Below, in pieces: positions 21,941 to 33,024 of a DNA stretch of 64,000 bases (positions are counted from its first letter, which is position 1; each line of letters opens with the position of its first letter). Location: the NCBI GenBank assembly GCA_022606425.2, contig JAHDVF020000848.1, positions 1 to 64,000 of the forward strand. The letters run 5' to 3'. The position numbers and the translations under genes are program-made. Below the pieces are notes generated by a model. That model did no database searches. It was given only the letters and a program-made list of their open reading frames with translations, and had not been told where the DNA came from. This DNA comes from Lepidostoma basale. Taxonomy: Eukaryota > Arthropoda > Insecta > Trichoptera > Lepidostomatidae.

Positions 21941-22132
21941 TATATTATGTATTATATTATATAGGTAATAGAATATCGAACGGAGATATAAAGAATGTAA
22001 AATAGGGTCAATAAGGTGGTATTGATGTAGAGAAATCATAGTTTAAAAAAGAAGGCGGAAAAATACAGGGAGTAACCAAAAATCAATTACTAAAAGGCCA
22101 TAAAAAAGAACATTATGTGTATTGTTATTTTT

Positions 22133-22371
22133 ATTTTGTTATTTTATTTAATATCATTGTATTTTATAATATTTGTTTTAGATTTGTTTTGTGGACGTTG
22201 GACGATCGAAATGGCGCGGGAGATACCTGTTGGTGGCGATGAAGTTCGCAACCCATCATACCGCGTCTTCCAAGGGGGCGAAAAGAAAAGGATGGAGTGC
22301 CGCATCAGTTAAATTTTGGCTGTCCATTCTTTCGGCCTACCCCTTCGGGGAGACGGCGTGATGGTTAGGTA
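22133..22371 (+). mobile_element. SINE-S, near-complete copy with probable TSD
   Basis: A 239 bp element flanked by GTTATTTTT at 22124-22132 and 22372-22380. The head is AT-rich and the body has TGGTGGCGATGAAGTTCGCA. It ends in GGGGAGACGGCGTGATGGTT with a short degenerate TTAG tail. Size and boundaries agree with the copies at 2551 and 42217. Confidence 0.75.
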
Positions 22372-22384
22372 GTTATTTTTTTCT

Positions 22385-22500
22385 TCTTCTAAAAGGCGGG
22401 CATGTTCAAAGTGAATAGAGGAGGATCGAAGATTATGTCGGAAAAGAACAGTAAGGCGATCCATCCTCTTATGTGTTTTCACCCACGGATGAATCGGGAA
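22385..22500 (+). mobile_element. LINE-A, short decayed fragment
   Basis: AAAGGCGGGCATGTTCAAAG, GTAAGGCGATCCATCC and flanking bases resemble the VGHV to WRSI region. Confidence is low because of heavy divergence. Confidence 0.35.
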
Positions 22501-22551
22501 TAAGAATGTCCCCGAAGTACCACTTACTCGTTTGAAGAGGATGGTAAAGGC

Positions 22552-22619
22552 GAAGTGTAAAACTGTTTGTAAAAGAAAACATGTGAACTTGTTTTCTTTT
22601 ACAAACAGTTGTACACTTC
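22552..22619. repeat. 30 bp-arm hairpin
   Basis: GAAGTGTAAAACTGTTTGTA and the following AAAGAAAACA are repeated inverted with one mismatch and a short spacer. It is not part of a recognised element. Confidence 0.8.
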
Positions 22620-23261
22620 ACATATCACTTAATGTGAACTTGAATGCCAAAATAACATGTCCAATCGTCTTAGAACACCTTGCGAACACGTGTTGGGAGA
22701 CATAGAGACAACTTGATAACGAGATCTTAGATACACAGACAATTTGATAAAGAGATCTTACGAGAGAGAATGATCCATGAACGCAGTATCCAACAACGTA
22801 ATTCGACTGGTGACACCTAGATATGACAGAACATGCCGGGGAAAGATTGTTGCTTTTGTTACAAAGAACTGACAATTCGTATCTTTATTCTTAGAGGACA
22901 AACGCAAGATAAAGCGCTCGAGTGTTAAAAGACAATGCCCCTAACCTCAGACATTAGCCGAGAGCGCTTGTTAGTTTCCAAGTTCCAAAGTTGATCTTAT
23001 TCTCAAACACTAGACTGAAATTCAAAAGTTGTTTATGCATATCATAAGACGCCCATAAAATTTCACTTGTTGAATTCCTCATGCCAAATCCCATATTGAG
23101 GGTATTTAATAACCGGGACGACAAGAGGAATCTACTAGATCCTTGCAGTTAAGATAATTCTAAAGCTTCAAACAGATTCGCATTTTTTTTTACACTGTTA
23201 AGAACCTATATATGTTATGTACTTATTTTGGCGCTTTTCAAAGATAAAATACTTTCATCAA
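22620..23261. other. Unassigned stretch
   Basis: An 85-codon minus-strand frame (22618-22875) with several cysteines is not recognised. GATCTTA-containing short direct repeats lie near 22720-22760. Confidence 0.35.
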
Positions 23262-23580
23262 CAACTAAATAACTAACCATCACGCCGTCTCTCAGAAAGA
23301 GTAGCAGAAAGAATAGACTGACACACTTTTCTTTCCTAGCACACTTCTCTCGCTTCCTCAACATTTATACAACGTGTCATGTCGATTTCTCCGAATCCTC
23401 CAATGGCAGACATTCAATATTTGATTTATTTGATCGTGCAACGTTTTAATCGGTCATCCTCTATTTCTAGTTCTATTTACATCTTTAACATATACTTTAA
23501 TCACCATTCTCTCTTCATTCATTCTTTTCATGTGTCCAAACCATGTTAATGACCCTTTCATTGTTTTTTTCATAATCAAA
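23262..23580 (-). mobile_element. LINE-A 3' fragment
   Basis: The minus strand covers the MERM, VKVYVKDVN-type, QINQILNV and SILSA regions at nucleotide level with frame breaks. A damaged 3' signature (ACCATCACGCCGTCTCTCAG) remains. Confidence 0.7.
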
Positions 23581-24540
23581 ACCTTTTCCATATTTAAGAT
23601 CACACAAGCATGTTACGTATCGTCTGTATATTTACACAATTCTAATGCCATATTTTAAAGAATACACAAAATTAAATGTATTTCAATTTCAAGCTAGGCG
23701 CGTAAATCTACACACAGATAATCTGTTAAGTTGTTTTGACTCCTATCTTCCGAATGAATAATTTTATTTTATTAGATAGTGATATATAATATATATCTTT
23801 ATATTACACTTCAAATTGTGTAGTTTGTGTTGTACGTCAAAATTAATTTGTTCCATACATTTAAGCCATTTGATCTTTTCATAATCTTCTAATACTGAAA
23901 TTCAACTATCTAACAAAGAATGATCTACCACACATGATATTACTTCTAGTTTTTCCTGTCGTTCGGTATGATATCTCGCTATAATGCTATAATAATATTT
24001 ATAACATAATGGGTAACGTATCACTGACAAAATATGTCTAATTTTAAACAGCGCCGCCTGGTACAGTCGTGTTAGTATAACGGCTAGACGAACCACAAGA
24101 ATATGGAAGTGAAATAAGTCCCCCTGGACCACAGAGAGAGCTCCGTATTGTTCGCTTGTGCGAAACTGAAAAAGACACCCGCCATTCTAGAACAGTTTGC
24201 GGTCGGACTTTTCGCTAATACCGCAACAATTCACAAACAATATAAATAGCATTAAGTAACAAATAAAATTTCATGAAGAAAGAATAACAAAGTTTCCCGC
24301 GGTAATCCAGAAACTCCGGTATTTATTTTAATAAAAATTTTACGGTTCAACGGGAAAGTTTCTGATGTAATGTGACAGCGGAAGACATTTTTTGTTATTT
24401 TATCGCTCACGGGTAAAGTATATTTAAAATTTCACGTAAAAACAAGCCTGCAAAATAACATCAATACTTTAAAAGGTTGGGTTTCCAAACCCAAACCCAA
24501 TAAATACTTACCATAACACCTAAACGAAATTTGGCCTTAA
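23581..24540. other. AT-rich stretch, no gene seen
   Basis: About 1 kb with only short frames. A 76-codon minus-strand frame at 23902-24132 is not recognised. Confidence 0.4.
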
Positions 24541-24727
24541 TAGCAAACTGACGGAGGGGTAGGCAGAATGTTATTTCCTGAGGTACTTCTTTCGATTCCC
24601 CAACATTCATGCATCGTGTCATGCACGCTTTGATTTATTCGACTCCTCATTTGGCTGATATTTAATATTTAATTGATTTGATCATGCCACGTTTTCTTCG
24701 GTCTTCCTCTATTTCTAGTTACGTTAT
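24541..24727 (-). mobile_element. LINE-A fragment
   Basis: Minus-strand nucleotide similarity runs from ACGGAGGGGTAGGCAGAATG to CTATTTCTAGTTACGTTA. The terminal GACGGCGTGATGG signature is missing. Confidence 0.6.
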
Positions 24728-24954
24728 GGGAATAACATGTTCCGCCGAAGAGGTAGGCAGAAAGAAAATTCAGTAATATCATTCGAAGGGGTATTCTTTA
24801 AATAAATTAAAAATATTTATCTTTATTAGTGCAACAATTGTTTATAATATGGTATATTCATTTTTTTTAAATTTTTATTAAGCAAAATAATAATTATCGG
24901 CAGGTACATAATTGATTTCTGATACTGCATGATATATGTATGTTTTTTCACTTT

Positions 24955-25090
24955 TATGTACACCGCGTATCCCGCGGGGGCCAAAAGAGAAGGATGGAGT
25001 GCCGCATCGGTTAAAGTGTGGCAGTCCATTATTTCTGTCTACCCCTTCGGGGAGACGGCATGATGGTTAGTTAGTTAGTTAGTTAGTTAA
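24955..25090 (+). mobile_element. SINE-S 3' part
   Basis: CACCGCGTATCCCGCGGGGG, GAGTGCCGCATCGGTTAAAG and the shared tail with GTTAGTTAGTTAGTTAG are present. The first half of the element is absent. Confidence 0.7.
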
Positions 25091-25149
25091 GATTATGAAT
25101 AGATCAAATGGCTTAGATGTATGGAACAAATAAATTTTGGCTGACTCGA

Positions 25150-25845
25150 TGAAATAACATGTCTTAAAATTTAGTGAATGGTGAAAATTTGGAGCAAGTA
25201 GATGAGTTCGTGTATTAAGGTAGTATGTTTACAAGAGATGTGCGAGTGGAGAGGGATATTGAAAGAAGGGTTGGGGCAGGCAACAAAGTGAATGGTGCAC
25301 TTAAAGTTGTCATTGCAAACAAAAACCTATCCAAAAACGCTAGAATGGAAGTGCACAATGGTGTTCTTCTACCGACCCTTATGTATGGAAGCGAAGCATG
25401 GAACTGGCAAAAAAAAGGACGAAAGTAGAATAAATGCAGTAGAAATGAGATCTCTTAGACGAATGTGCGGATACTCTGTGTATGACAGTGTCGAATGAAA
25501 ATATAAGAAGTTATGAACAAAATAATGAAAGGATCATTAAGATGGCTTCGACATATGGAAAGAATGAATAAAGAAAGAATGGTAAAAAAAGTATATGTTA
25601 ACGATGTAAATGGAACTAGAAATATTGGAAGACCGAGGAAAACGTGGCACGATCAAATAAATTAAATATTGAATGTCGGCCATGTGAGGAGTGTGAGAAA
25701 TCGACGCGCGTGCATGACACGATGTATAAATGTTGAGGAAGCGAGAGAAATATGTCAGGAAAGAAAAGTGTGGAAGTCCATTATTTCTGCCTACCCCTTC
25801 GGAGAGACGGCGTGATGGTTAGTTAGTTAGTTAAAATGATCGAAG
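25150..25845 (+). mobile_element. LINE-A, longest 5' extent
   Basis: The plus strand reads VNGENLEQVDEFVY, a stop, GSMFTRDVRVERDIERRVGA, NKVNGALKVVIANKNLSKNA and MYGSEAWNWQKK. Several indels later it has the GRPRKTW and EREICQERKVW regions and a TTAG tail. The FVYLGS-like and VNGALK motifs mark the end of the reverse transcriptase domain. The LINE-A C-terminal region therefore follows an RT, even though no complete RT is in the window. Confidence 0.8.
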
Positions 25846-25972
25846 TAATCTGAATTGCTAATTTATTGGCGACATCAGAATTTAGCAAGTTAATTTTAAA
25901 TGATAATATTAGATGAGATCGATACCAGCCATCGGAGCGTTAGGGTGGTCGGGTAGCGGGTAGAAACTTTGC

Positions 25973-26338
25973 ATTCGGTGTGGTGCTTTGCGGTATACCC
26001 GTGTTAAAGTGACATGACCTATAGTCAATTCGCAATAGAAGCATATAAAATATTTATAGAAACGAATAAATCTAGTGCACAATTTTTATTGTATTTTACA
26101 ATTACAACCGTTTGAGAATAACTACTCGTAGTTTGATTATTTATTTATTGTTTCTTGTTGTTATTAATCTATGGTTTCTATTGGAGTTCTGGTTCCAACC
26201 TTTATGCCATGAATTTGGCAGAGGAGGAATGAGAGCAGAATAAATGCGGTAGAGATGAAATCCTTTAGATGTATGTGCGGAAAAACGATCTAAGATATAA
26301 TTTCAAATGCTATCAGGAATGAATGTATGTAGATCAGA
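25973..26338 (+). repeat. Left arm of a 366-369 bp inverted duplication
   Basis: The arm starts ATTCGGTGTGGTGCTTTGCG and ends in GTAGATCAGA. Its complement is at 26940-27308 with only scattered differences. The inner part of both arms is LINE-A sequence (GGAGTTCTGGTTCCAACC, GCAGAATAAATGCGGTAGAG). The outer part is unique sequence containing AAAGTGACATGACCTATAGT. Confidence 0.85.
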
Positions 26339-26655
26339 AGAAAGTATTAAGAAAAAAAATATGAAAAAAATCACTGCGTTAGTTTGGACATATAGAACGC
26401 ATTGATAAATAAATAATGGTTTAAAAAGTATACGTTAACGATGTGAATAGATTGCGTAGTCATGGAAGACCAAGGAAGCTATGGCATGACCAAATTAATC
26501 AAAATTCGGCCACATTAGAAAACTGAAGAATCGACGTACCTACTTGTATGACTTGCTATATGAACGTGGAATAATCTAGAGAGGTGTCAGGACGGAGTTG
26601 TTGGTGGTCCATTATCTCCGCCTACCCTTTCGGAGAAACAGCGTGATGGTTTAAT
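26160..26655 (+). mobile_element. LINE-A fragment, TTG-tail type
   Basis: A plus-strand copy with the RINAVEMKSFRCMCG-like start and the YVNDVNRLRSHGRPRKLWHD region in broken frames. It ends GCGTGATGGTTTAATGTTGT TG. It begins within the left arm of the inverted duplication. Confidence 0.65.
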
Positions 26656-26732
26656 GTTGTTGTGTTGTTGAAGAATGATTTAAAACTACCTATTAAATAA
26701 TTACATAAATGAAGACGTCTGTTTTCCAGGTT

Positions 26733-26939
26733 TTATTTAATATTTTGTATTTTATATTTACATATTCTCCTTGCTAAAACATTATCACTACAGATCAAAC
26801 TCTTGAATCTGCATTGTATTTTATTTTTCACAGATGAAAATGATTGACAATAAATTGAGTCCACGTAATGCAGAATAAAAACTTGAAAGACAAAAAAAAG
26901 CTTTAATATATATTTCAAATATTTGAAATCACTAATAAA
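26733..26939. other. Spacer of the inverted duplication
   Basis: Together with 26339-26732 this forms the loop between the two arms. A palindromic TTTCAAATATTTGAAA lies near its right side. No gene was seen. Confidence 0.4.
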
Positions 26940-27308
26940 TCTGATCTACAAACATTCATTCCTGATATCAGCATTTGAAATTATATCTTAGATCGTTTTT
27001 CCGCGCATGCATCTAGGGGATTATATCTCTACCGCATTTATTCTGCTCTCATTCTTCCTCTGCCAGTTTCATGGCATAAAGGTTGGAACCAGAACTCCAA
27101 TAGAAACCATAAATTAATAACAACAAGAAACAATATATAAATAATCAAACTACGAGTAGTTATTCCTAAATGGTTGTAATTGTAAAATACAATAAAAATT
27201 GTGCACTAGATTTATTCGTTTCTATAAATATTTTATATGCTTCTATTGCGAATTGACTATAGGTCATGTCACTTTAACACGGGTGTACCGCAAACCACCA
27301 CACCGAAT
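26940..27308 (-). repeat. Right arm of the inverted duplication
   Basis: Reverse complement of 25973-26338. The LINE-A portion is at 26940-27115 on the minus strand. A transcript through the region could fold into a long hairpin. Confidence 0.85.
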
Positions 27309-27820
27309 ATATCTCATTTGACATCAATCAACGTTTGCTTTGTAAATTGTCAAAACATATTTTTCTAACAAACACTTAAATTTATGGTATATATACCTTA
27401 AGCTTCTTTCCGAGTTCAATAATATGAAATAATATTTTATTTGGTATTCTTTGACATTTAAGCATTGTATATTTAAGCAGTCATGAAACACTTGAATTGT
27501 TTCCAAGTAAAACAATCACATTGTGTTTTTTCTTCTTTTATGGATTAAGTTCCATAGTCCGCTTCCATTAGCTAGGGTATATAAACAACAAAGCGTTTGA
27601 AACATTTCGTGGTTTGATTATATTTGTGGTCGAAGGATGGAAAGGCAGCCCAACAAAAGAAAATATTTGTATAAATATATTTTATAAGAGCGACGTTTTT
27701 CGCCTCGATTTGTGCATTTTGAAACAGTATCAACCACATTTGATAATGCCACAGGGAGAAAGTATACAATTCGTCACTGATATTATGTATATTATAATAC
27801 TCGTATTATAACAGTTTATT
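27309..27820. other. AT-rich stretch, no gene seen
   Basis: Three overlapping 63-65 codon frames on both strands are uninformative. Confidence 0.4.
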
Positions 27821-27930
27821 GTTTCTTGAATAATGATGTAAAACTCCAGATTAAATAATTTATTATATTTTATGGGAATTACATGTTTCGCCTTACTAGA
27901 CGTTTGATAATGATTTGTCATTTGTATTAA
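27821..27930. repeat. GAAACATGT palindromic repeat, one arm
   Basis: TGTTTCTTGAATAATGATGT, ATGGGAATTACATGTTTCGC and CGTTTGATAATGATTTGTCA belong to the foldback family of 38041-38273. Confidence 0.5.
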
Positions 27931-28159
27931 TTATGTAATTATCAAATCAAATCAAATCCGTTTATTTCATCAACAGACATTTCAAAATTAATTTTAAGGC
28001 TATTAATCTATTGAGAACAGGTAAAATAATATATTGTGTATATTGTAGGTACTACCAGAAACGCATGAGAGATGGTTCAACATTAGGAAGACAGGATACT
28101 CTCCAGAATTAAGAGTATTTGCCTTCTGAACGTACTTTCACTAATATGAAAGACGTCGA

Positions 28160-28335
28160 TCTCCGAAGAGATATTGAATGTCGGCCATGTGAGGAGTTAG
28201 AGAAATCGACGCGCGTGCATGACACGATGTGTGAATGTTGAGGAAGCGAGAGAAATATGTCAGGAAAGAAAAGTATGGCAGTCCATTCTTTCTGCCTACC
28301 CCTTCGGGGAGACGGCGTGATGGTTAGTTAGTTTA
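28160..28335 (+). mobile_element. LINE-A 3' fragment
   Basis: It starts abruptly at ATATTGAATGTCGGCCATGT and is nearly intact to GGGGAGACGGCGTGATGGTT. The terminal TTAG tail has expanded or mutated into an (ATT)n run. Confidence 0.75.
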
Positions 28336-28402
28336 TTATTATTATTATTATTATTATTATTTGTATTATTATTATTATTATTATGATTATTATTTTTATT
28401 TT
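28336..28402. repeat. (ATT)n microsatellite
   Basis: TTATTATTATT repeats with a few interruptions directly follow the LINE-A tail. Confidence 0.85.
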
Positions 28403-28925
28403 TATCATAGTCTGCAGCAAGGAAGAAGCAGATGCGCGTATGTGTGTCACGCAGTGAGTGCGGAATGTGGTTTGATATAATACAAAGGAGAATTACTTGA
28501 AAAATGCCTTGTCGAATTTAGGTATAACGCGATAAAATTTCCCAATCCTTGTTTGGGCGATGACGTAACACGGATCCCTCGCCTCCCGCGGGATATCGGG
28601 GATGCCGCAGCGGGGTATTCGGGATGACTTCCGTTTAGACCTGAATACAGGAAATCGAAAGAGATTTACTAAAATATGTACAGACAGCATTGTCTTTGGA
28701 TAAAGGGGTCCAGATAGCCATCTCCTTTAGTGTTTCGGATTAATATCTTATACGGCAGACAAATAACCACTTTTGGGACCAAATTTCCGATACACGGGTT
28801 TCCTCGCCTTATCTATAATCGTCTTACAGATATACATTTCTACAAAGTTACAGGTAGGCTTACATATAATAAAAATAATTAAACATTCTAACACTTGTTT
28901 TTCACCAGTATTTTTTTTTATCAAA
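28403..28925. other. Unassigned stretch
   Basis: A moderately GC-rich patch (about 28550-28640, with CCTCCCGCGGGATATCGGGG) resembles nothing recognised. Confidence 0.35.
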
Positions 28926-29046
28926 CCAAATGGTTTCGCTCCGGCCGGAGCTTCTTCAGAGTTACAAAACAAAGTAAATGAATTCAGTTTGTTTTGTAAT
29001 TCTGGCGAAGCTTTGGCGAGAGGGAAACTGTTTGGTTTGATAAAAC
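28926..29046. repeat. Head-to-head hammerhead-like palindrome
   Basis: On the minus strand the left arm reads CTGAAGAAGCTCCGGCCGG, AGCGAAACC, ATTTGG. This gives a CUGANGA core, a self-complementary stem II, GAAAC and an ACC/GGT stem III. The plus-strand right arm is a decayed version (CTGGCGAAGCTTTGGCGAG). Pairing for stem I is not evident. Confidence 0.5.
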
Positions 29047-29065
29047 TAAATTTAATTGGTGGATA

Positions 29066-29200
29066 AATTCCTGAACAATATGTAAAACTCCATATTAAAT
29101 AATGAATACAAATGAAAACGTCTGTTTTCTAGAAGTTTTATTATAATTTATGGGAATGACATGTTTCGCTTGTTTTCATTCGTATTAATTAAGTAGAAAA
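29066..29200. repeat. GAAAACGTCTG / GACATGTTTCGC repeat arm
   Basis: AATTCCTGAACAATATG, GAAAACGTCTGTTTTCTAGA and GGGAATGACATGTTTCGCTT match the left arm of the foldback family. Confidence 0.5.
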
Positions 29201-29374
29201 GGTGTTTTTAAATTATTTTAATATTGCCACAACACAAATTAAATACTTCATACGAAATGACATATATAATAGTTCGTAAACTCTGAAGTCGAGTATCTGA
29301 ACAAGATATTTAGCAAAAACACATATTTTATTTCAAACACAAACGATTATTTTAAAGTGTCTAAATATGAACAG

Positions 29375-29575
29375 TGTGTGGATTGAATCTAATGTGGATT
29401 AAATTGCATCAAATTTTAAGGGTTGGTCATGTAAGAAGTAGGAAGAATCGACGTGGGTGTATTACTCGTTGTATGAAGTTCGAGGAAGGTAGAGGTGTGT
29501 CAGGATAGAGTAGTGTGGCGGTCCATTCTCTGTGCCTACCTCTGCGGAGAAACGGCGTGAGGGTTCTGTTTATTG
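29375..29575 (+). mobile_element. LINE-A fragment, TTG-tail subfamily
   Basis: The plus strand carries ATTTTAAGGGTTGGTCATGT, ACGTGGGTGTATTACTCGTT and GAGAAACGGCGTGAGGGTTC, followed by TGTTTATTG. It shares the KVGH variant with 8596. Confidence 0.65.
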
Positions 29576-29936
29576 TGGATTTGCTGTCCTCTACTTATTT
29601 TCATGGTATTTATAACAAATTAGTATTTAAATAGTCGGTTACGATATCGAACCCTGTAGCCGTATATCTCGTTCCATCGAGCCACTGAAGCACTGTCTAC
29701 CCCTCCCACAACCACGTGGATCGATAGGTACCCCTCCTATTCCCCCGTAAGGACGGAAGCCAAATGCGAAACCTTCACTTAGATTTTACAATTACATGTT
29801 GTTTTTAAAATTAGACTTTAAATTAACGCTGTTATATAATTATCGCTTTACGTATTGTTAAACCCCTGATCCAGGAGATGTGATTTAAATTTTACAATTA
29901 CGTGTTGTTTTTAAAATTAAATTTTTAAATTTAAAT
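29576..29936. other. Unassigned stretch with internal repeats
   Basis: A segment at 29813-29890 (AGACTTTAAATTAACGCTGT onward) recurs at 30681-30765. TTTTACAATTACATGTTGTT recurs about 110 bp further on. These look like duplicated host sequence around a LINE insertion. Confidence 0.5.
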
Positions 29937-30351
29937 TCTTCTTCTTCTTCCTTAGCCTATTCTCGTCCACTCCTGGACAAAGGCCTCCTCCATTTGCTTC
30001 CATGTTACTCTGTCCTGTACAGACTGCATCCAGGTTATTCCGACGTGTCTGTCCAGATCATCCTTCCACCGTAGTTGCGGTCGCCCTGCACTTCTCTTTA
30101 CCGTCCACGGTCTCCAAGTCAGCAGTCTTCTTGTCCACTTTTCGTCTGAGCTTCTGGCTACGTGACCTGCCATTGCCATTTTAGAGTCGCCACCCGGTGG
30201 ATGATGTCAGTGACCTTTGTTTTTACTCTCACCGTATCGTTTCTGACTCTGTCTCTTAGGCTTATTCCTAACATGGCTCTTTCCATGGCTCTTTGGGTCA
30301 CTCGTAGTTTCTCGGCACTTAGTTTGGACAGTGTAACAGTTTCAAGACCAT
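29937..30351 (-). mobile_element. LINE-F, C-terminal fragment (3' part)
   Basis: The minus strand reads LETVTLSKLSAEKLRVTQRA, MERAMLGISLRDRVRNDTVR and, after a frame change near 30175, MAMAGHVARSSDEKWTRRLL, TWRPWTVKRSAGRPQLRWKD and MQSVQDRVTWKQMEEAFVQE W. It ends in a GAAGAAGAA tail. This is the C-terminus of an RTE-like element. A SINE interrupts it at 30352 and it continues at 30554. Confidence 0.8.
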
Positions 30352-30519
30352 AACCGGGTGGTGGTCTAGGGGATAGAACGCTTAGCTCCTGATCCAGGGG
30401 ACATGGGTTCAAGCCTGGACACGACCAGATTCCTTCTTCATAATAATGAGCTATTTTCTGCTCACATTGAGGATTGTAAAATAAATTCTAATATCATTGA
30501 TGTAAATCCTTGATATTAG

Positions 30520-30553
<34 letters not shown>
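30352..30553 (+). mobile_element. tRNA-derived SINE inserted in LINE-F
   Basis: The head resembles a tRNA. It has an A-box-like TGGTCTAGGGG at about 30362-30372 and a B-box-like GGGTTCAAGCC at about 30405-30415, in CGGGTGGTGGTCTAGG... ...GGACACGACC. An unrelated body follows, then a poly(A) run at 30526-30553. It splits the LINE-F reading frame between GTY and LETVTL. Confidence 0.75.
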
Positions 30554-30558
<5 letters not shown>

Positions 30559-30680
30559 GTACCAACCAGCAGAACGCAGGCTTCATAGACTTTTGGTTTC
30601 AGGTTGATCGGTATTTTCCGGTTTTTAAGGATGTAACTCATGTTTCCGAAAGCTGCCCAGCTTAGTACAATTTTTATTTT
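30554..30680 (-). mobile_element. LINE-F, upstream part
   Basis: The minus strand reads SWAAFGNMSYILKNRKIPIN and LKPKVYEACVLLVGTY. It continues in register with LETVTLSKL at 30351 once the SINE is ignored. This marks the region between the RT and the C-terminal domain. Confidence 0.75.
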
Positions 30681-31136
30681 AGATTTTAAATTAACGCTGT
30701 TATAAAATAATCGCTTTACGTATTGTTGAACCCATGATTCCTGATCCAGGAGACGTGATTTAAATAAATTTATCTTGAGCATGATTTCTAAATCCTTCCT
30801 TACGTTACACTACACACGTTTTATTTTCTTTACACGAATTTAAATTCGATAAGAAGAAATCTAAGAAATGACAAAGATGTTATTCGCATGCCTCTATATA
30901 AAAAGACGTGTTCGAGGGGCCATGGATGATAAAGATCTCGTCTTAATCTGTGAGAGCTCAGAGTAATGAATGAACCCTGTACCCCGAGTTGGGCCCCAAA
31001 ACCAGAACGCATGAACAATTAGCGGATTGAATAAATTTCGGTACCATCCTATAATTTTCATTCAAGGAAAGCAGAGTATACTAAATTCATAGATAAATAT
31101 TTTTATATTACGATGCTGTTAAAAAGGATACTTAAA
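30681..31136. other. Unassigned stretch
   Basis: It begins with the second copy (30681-30765) of the repeat at 29813-29890. The remainder has no recognised feature. Confidence 0.4.
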
Positions 31137-31290
31137 CTAACTCACTCATCATCACGCCGTCTGCCCGAAGGGGTAGGCAGAATGAACGAACTGGCACACT
31201 TTTCTCTCCTGACATATTTATCTCGCTTCCTCAACATTTATAAATCGTGTCATGCACGGGCGTCGATTTCGACTCCTCACGTGATTAAAG
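31137..31290 (-). mobile_element. LINE-A 3' fragment
   Basis: A short copy with ATCACGCCGTCTGCCCGAAG, GGCACACTTTTCTCTCCTGA and the RACMT region. It is 5'-truncated at CTCCTCACGTG. Confidence 0.65.
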
Positions 31291-31434
31291 TGATACTTTA
31301 TAAATATAATATAATATAAACCTCTAGAAAACAGACGTTTTCAATTGTATTAATTAAATTACATTTTTTTTATATTATAACATATAATTCATATAATAAA
31401 TACATACAAGAATGAACAAAGGACAGGATACAAT

Positions 31435-31678
31435 AATTGAAGGCTGGACATTACAAAGGTGCTAAGTGGTTGAAACATAAAGCAGAGAAAATTAGCAAAA
31501 ACTGTTTTTTGTTCCATATGTCTATTAGGGTGACGTTTGAACTACACTATATTATTCAATCATTGCGCACTTTCGCACAGTTATCGGCCTTTATGTTTAA
31601 GGCAAATTAGCATCAAAAACCCGTTTTTTTACTTTTTGTACACTTTTTGTATACCTCTGTAATGTCCAGCCATCAATT
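31435..31678. mobile_element. MITE-like inverted-repeat element
   Basis: AATTGAAGGCTGGACATTAC and the following AAAGGT are repeated inverted at the right end (ACCTCTGTAATGTCCAGCC). About 190 bp of AT-rich interior lie between. A target duplication is not clear and no transposase is present. Confidence 0.55.
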
Positions 31679-32865
31679 CGTTATTTCCGTAAACATAAAA
31701 CGATTTAAAAAGTAATACGAATTCTATTTATATAATTTAAATGGAAATTGAAAAGATAGACCAAATTTGTATTTTTTAAATGCCAAGAAAAGGCGGGGAA
31801 ATAATCAAGAGACCTAACAGAACCCATTCGTGGCATTTCAATTGTTTTAGGCCTCTGTTGTATTGTTGGATTTATCCCCAAGACGAAGTCTTTCCCGAAT
31901 CCAAAGATTAAAATATAGAAAGTTAACGTAAAAGATGTCGTTTTACATCGTGCTGAAATCGCTACTAAATAATATGTGATGAATCACTTTTGTATTTGAA
32001 ATATTATCGTTGTTTTAACATCACATATGGCGTTTGAAATATCTCTCATGGTCAACGAACTTTGTGCCTTTAAAGAAAAATACCATTTAGGACAGCAAAG
32101 CGCGCTTACCGCGAAGATAAAAATTCTCTAGTTTAAATATCTGGACATGTGCCAAAAGCATGTCCAGTTACAGCATTGCGTATGGTGATGGTGTGGAAGT
32201 AAACAAGCGTGTATGCAGTATAGTACACACGTGGGTACTGAAATAATATTATTTACAGAAGCGGCAATTCAAATACGACAATACACTTAGGCATCAAACA
32301 AAACTAAGCTAATCAACTTTATCTACGATTTGTCTATTAATTTGTGCTCACTTGGAACCAGCGTTTATGAGTTAACCCATTCAGATGGAATAACGAGTCT
32401 AATACGTATTGTGTAATCAGATCCAAAAGGGAAATCTAGCAGTCATTATTGAAATGTGCCCCAGCAAGAAATGATAAAAATGCAAGGTAGGCCAAGTACA
32501 TCAGAGATACCATCACAGTTTTATGGGAAAAAAATATTTATTTATTTATTTAGGGTAACATACAGCGATATCAATAACATATATATAAAAGAAACATTCA
32601 TAATAATTAAAATAAGGCCAATTACATGCTACCACAGATTAAAAATAATAGTTAACAATCAACAAATGATAGTGAGAAACAAGATTGAAGTTAAACTAAG
32701 ACAAAATAAGGTATACATAATATTTAAGAGTTAAAATACTTATAGTACTGGAAATAAAAAATAAAATTAAGATAAAATAAAATAAAAAGTAATATACAAG
32801 TATTATAATATCACGTTACATCGTGGTCACATCCATATGGGCATTAGTTGTATAAAATATAATTT
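31679..32865. other. AT-rich stretch, no gene seen
   Basis: A 92-codon plus-strand frame (32456-32734) is AT-driven and not recognised. Nothing else was identified. Confidence 0.4.
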
Positions 32866-33024
32866 AACAGAGTTGAACGTCCTGCCCGATGGACCGACGA
32901 TCTGAAGAGGATTGCTGGACATAGATGGATGGGAGCGGCTATGGATAGGGGGCGGTGGCGTGCTTTGGGAGAGGCCTACATTCAGCAGTGGATGACAGAC
33001 GGCTGATGATGATGATGATGGTGG
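32866..33024 (+). mobile_element. RTE-like LINE 3' terminus
   Basis: The plus strand reads ERPARWTDDLKRIAGHRWMG, AAMDRGRWRALGEAYIQQW and MTDG, then a stop and (GAT)n. The RWxxLxEAYIQQW ending and trinucleotide tail are typical of RTE-like elements. This 150 bp remnant is well preserved. Confidence 0.75.

Noticed and set aside
25060..25090. Telomeric repeat from TTAG runs
   Set aside because: The insect telomere unit is TTAGG. These are TTAG or GTTA repeats always attached to the LINE-A or SINE-S 3' end, so they are retrotransposon tails.
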